From: an uncultured Bacillota bacterium | GTDB taxonomy: Bacteria; Bacillota; Clostridia; Christensenellales; UBA1242 | Length of the DNA stretch: 6,984 nucleotides | Assembly: GCA_945947685.1 (NCBI GenBank) | Contig: CAMEYT010000018.1 | Coordinates: 1 to 6,984, forward strand | Reading direction: 5' to 3' | In this document: one piece after another, positions 5,358-6,984 of the stretch | Position numbering within the stretch: position 1 is the stretch's first letter | How the letters are laid out: the number at the start of each line of letters is the position of its first letter | The notes under the pieces: generated by a model | Told to the model about the DNA's origin: nothing | The model's database searches: none | Seen by the model: only the letters and a program-made list of their open reading frames with translations | Made by a program: the position numbers and the translations under genes

Positions 5358-6654
5358 ACTTTATTCCTAAGTTTTCAGCGTATCTCCTCGCTTTGCTTAT
5401 TCCCACATAGGAAAGAGTCTTGATTGCAGGAATATTTATAGATTTTGCTATGGCGTTTCTCACAGATGTATAGCCGACAAAGGTTTTGTTTACGTTTTCA
5501 GGAGCATATTCGCCAATCTTAATCTTTTCGTCCAAAATTAACGTTTCAGGGGTTATAATATCCTCGTTTAGAGCTGGCGCGTAGACAAGAATAGGCTTAA
5601 TACATGAGCCGGGTTGCCGCTTTGTCTCAAGAATCTTGTAGATGCTATTTCCTAAAAAGGCCGATATCCCGTGTGTCTTATTATCCATAACAAGTCCCGC
5701 GTAGTCGCAAGTCTTAAAGTCTACTTTGCTAAGCGAAGAAGCGAGTCTGTTTTGCTCTTCTTGGTCTTGATATGTGTAAATCTTGTATTCTCCAATTGCA
5801 ATCTGTTTTGCTGGTATATGCAAAATGCTCTTTGCTTCATCAATCACACACTCGGAATAGGAATTTAGCTTGTTTGTCCTGATACTTGAAATTTTTACCT
5901 CAAGGGGAGAGGCTTTAGCTTTTTGATATTCAATTTCTGAAATCTTTTTATCTCTAAACATTTCGGATAGCACAAGGTCTCTCCTCTTTTTTGATGTTTC
6001 AGGGTGATTGATAGGGGAATATTTTGATGGAGATTTTATTATGCCCGCAAGAGTCGCACTTTCTGCGAGGGTTAGTTTCCCGCAAGGTTTGGAGAAATAA
6101 TATTCCGCGGCGGAGGATATTCCATAGCAATTATTCCCAAAGTATATAACATTAAGATATGTTTCAAGAATATCCTCCTTGCTCATAATTTGTTCCATTT
6201 TCCGAGTTAAAATTATCTCTTTTATCTTTCTCTTTATCGTTTTTTCAGAAGACAAGTGAGTGTTTTTAATCAGTTGTTGACTGATAGTTGAAGCTCCTTG
6301 AGAAAAAGATTTATTTTTAATATTATGTAGAGTAGCAAGCAAAATTCTTTTTGTATTTATTCCTTTGTGTTTATAGAAATCCTTATCTTCAATAGAGATA
6401 AAAGATTGATAGACATATGGTGGAACTTCTCGAAGTTTTATATTTTTCTTTGAAAAAGAGTTGTCTTCCTCAATCGTTTTTCCATCTTTGTCATAGATAG
6501 GAATATCGAGGTGTGTTGAGGATAAAATTTCAGTGTTGAGGGGAATATCTGTGTATTTTAAGTAGTTAGAAAGCAAATATCCTCCTCCTGCAAAAAAGCC
6601 AAGGAAGACTAACGCTAGAGATGACAATACTAAAATTTTGACAAATTTCTTCAT
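5308..6654 (-). CDS. Class A penicillin-binding protein, N-terminal part (glycosyltransferase plus start of transpeptidase)
   Basis: This 448-residue frame holds most of a bifunctional peptidoglycan synthase, acting outside the membrane on lipid II and on stem peptides. Residues 6-33 form an uncleaved signal anchor. The GT51 glycosyltransferase domain follows: SIEDKDFYKHKG (87-98, catalytic E89), QGASTISQQL (119-128), KIKEIILTRKMEQ (143-155), and the LETYLNVIYFG and LAESATLAGIIKSPSKYSP blocks (163-214). The transpeptidase domain begins near 310 with the Ser-x-x-Lys motif as SCIK (S350, K353, in RQPGSCIKP) and Ser-x-Asn as SIN (405-407). The family pattern stops after NLGIKFDKKDD (428-438), and the last ten residues are out-of-frame sequence ending at a TGA. 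The ATG at 6654 is preceded in frame by TGA, so it is the first possible start. Its nearest Shine-Dalgarno, AAAGGA (6674-6669), is 14 nt away, farther than usual. Confidence 0.88.
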   Translation of the reverse strand: MKKFVKILVLSSLALVFLGFFAGGGYLLSNYLKYTDIPLNTEILSSTHLDIPIYDKDGKTIEEDNSFSKKNIKLREVPPYVYQSFISIEDKDFYKHKGINTKRILLATLHNIKNKSFSQGASTISQQLIKNTHLSSEKTIKRKIKEIILTRKMEQIMSKEDILETYLNVIYFGNNCYGISSAAEYYFSKPCGKLTLAESATLAGIIKSPSKYSPINHPETSKKRRDLVLSEMFRDKKISEIEYQKAKASPLEVKISSIRTNKLNSYSECVIDEAKSILHIPAKQIAIGEYKIYTYQDQEEQNRLASSLSKVDFKTCDYAGLVMDNKTHGISAFLGNSIYKILETKRQPGSCIKPILVYAPALNEDIITPETLILDEKIKIGEYAPENVNKTFVGYTSVRNAIAKSINIPAIKTLSYVGISKARRYAENLGIKFDKKDDTCARRNDIWD

Positions 6655-6710
6655 TTCTCATATTATGTTCCTTTATATTTCAAAATATTTGTAAAAATCG
6701 ACAAAATTTA

Positions 6711-6739
6711 TTGTGAAATTTTAAAATTTTTAGTATAAT
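6711..6739 (+). promoter_or_regulatory. miaB promoter giving an apparently leaderless mRNA
   Basis: TTGTGA (6711-6716) and a perfect TATAAT (6734-6739) have the ideal 17-nt spacing. The start of transcription should fall near 6746, within about 3 nt of the miaB ATG at 6749. No purine-rich ribosome binding site is present. The divergent penicillin-binding protein promoter must lie in or next to the same 94-nt spacer, but I cannot place it confidently. Confidence 0.7.
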
Positions 6740-6748
6740 CTAATTGTT

Positions 6749-6984
6749 ATGAAATATTTTATAGTTACATTTGGTTGCCAGATGAATGTGCACGATTCAG
6801 AAAAGATAGCAGGAATTCTTGAAGAAAAGGGATATGAAGCAACTGATATTAAGGAGAAGGCTGATATTATTGTCTTCAATACTTGTGCAATTCGAGAAGG
6901 GGCAGAAGATAGAGTTTTTGGAAATGTAGGGGCGCTTAAGAAAATGAAGAAGGAGCGTCCAGGTTTAATTATTGCTGTTTGCGG
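6749..6984 (+). CDS. miaB: MiaB N-terminus (tRNA-2-methylthio-N6-dimethylallyladenosine synthase), partial
   Basis: The gene runs off the window after 78 complete codons. MiaB is the cytoplasmic radical-SAM enzyme that adds a methylthio group to position 2 of N6-isopentenyladenosine-37 in tRNAs reading codons that begin with U. What is visible is the N-terminal UPF0004 domain that binds the auxiliary 4Fe-4S cluster. TFGCQMNVHDSEKIAGIL (7-24) carries the first cluster Cys (C10), and FNTCAIREGAEDRVFGNVG (43-61) carries the second (C46). The third, in the GCMAQ block, should lie just past the edge. The QMNxxDSE form separates MiaB from RimO and MtaB. The ATG is the first plausible start: an in-frame TAG lies 16 nt upstream (6731-6733) and no alternative start codon of the usual kind lies between. 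It is divergent from the penicillin-binding protein gene and has no Shine-Dalgarno. Confidence 0.95.
   Translation, partial: MKYFIVTFGCQMNVHDSEKIAGILEEKGYEATDIKEKADIIVFNTCAIREGAEDRVFGNVGALKKMKKERPGLIIAVC

Larger units (their letters stand above)
4512..6654 (-). pseudogene. Frameshifted class A penicillin-binding protein gene (PBP1A type)
   Basis: Read together, the two frames make one bifunctional murein synthase of about 715 residues, normal for the family. It has a membrane anchor, GT51 glycosyltransferase, transpeptidase motifs SCIK, SIN and KTG in order, and a C-terminal tail. The frame changes once, between 5339 and 5352. It needs a +1 shift, equivalent to one extra base or two missing ones, and no other lesion is visible. 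Both parts keep full motif conservation, so the break is either very recent, a sequencing or assembly error, or tolerated because another penicillin-binding protein exists. The stretch 4560-5720 looks richer in G+C than the rest of the window by eye. Confidence 0.75.

Noticed and set aside
5178..5868. Two small plus-strand frames (5178-5423 and 5671-5868) antisense to the penicillin-binding protein
   Set aside because: They are mirror frames of a well-conserved gene and show no start signals.
1..6984. CRISPR array, tRNA, insertion sequence, toxin-antitoxin or phage-defence system
   Set aside because: I found no repeat-spacer pattern, transposase motifs, tRNA-like cloverleaf ending in CCA, or recognisable defence domains.

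Overview
The window is AT-rich and comes from a bacterial chromosome, most likely a low-G+C Firmicute of the Clostridia type. The evidence is the order rimO-pgsA-cinA-recA, the strong GGAGG-type ribosome binding sites, the sigma-70/sigma-A promoters, the standard genetic code (TGG for Trp) and the class A penicillin-binding protein. I cannot name a genus.

Layout. (1) 1-3025, plus strand: the 3' end of rimO (TRAM domain), pgsA overlapping it by 32 nt, a degenerate cinA overlapping pgsA by 1 nt, then recA 36 nt later with its own extended -10 promoter inside the cinA tail and a rho-independent terminator behind it. (2) 3026-3488: a 463-nt gap holding the recA terminator, a branched inverted-repeat element, three direct repeats at exact 15-nt spacing, a perfect-consensus promoter (TTGACA-N17-TATAAT) and a 5'-UTR hairpin next to a very strong ribosome binding site. 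(3) 3489-4223, plus: a charged soluble protein of 244 residues that I do not recognise; it stands alone between its own promoter and terminator, where relatives often carry recX or rny. (4) 4224-4511: terminator and unassigned AT-rich sequence between convergent genes. (5) 4512-6654, minus: a class A penicillin-binding protein split by a frameshift at about 5339-5352. (6) 6655-6748: a divergent promoter region. (7) 6749 to the edge, plus: the start of miaB, apparently leaderless.

The genes are mainly housekeeping. RimO and MiaB are paralogous radical-SAM methylthiotransferases (ribosomal protein S12 and tRNA A37), PgsA makes anionic phospholipid, RecA does recombination and repair, and the penicillin-binding protein polymerises and crosslinks peptidoglycan. 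The points most worth a second look are the unknown gene with its unusually strong expression signals, the CinA homologue that has lost its catalytic motif, the frameshifted penicillin-binding protein, the folded element behind recA and the apparently leaderless miaB. I found no CRISPR array, tRNA, rRNA, insertion sequence or clear defence system.
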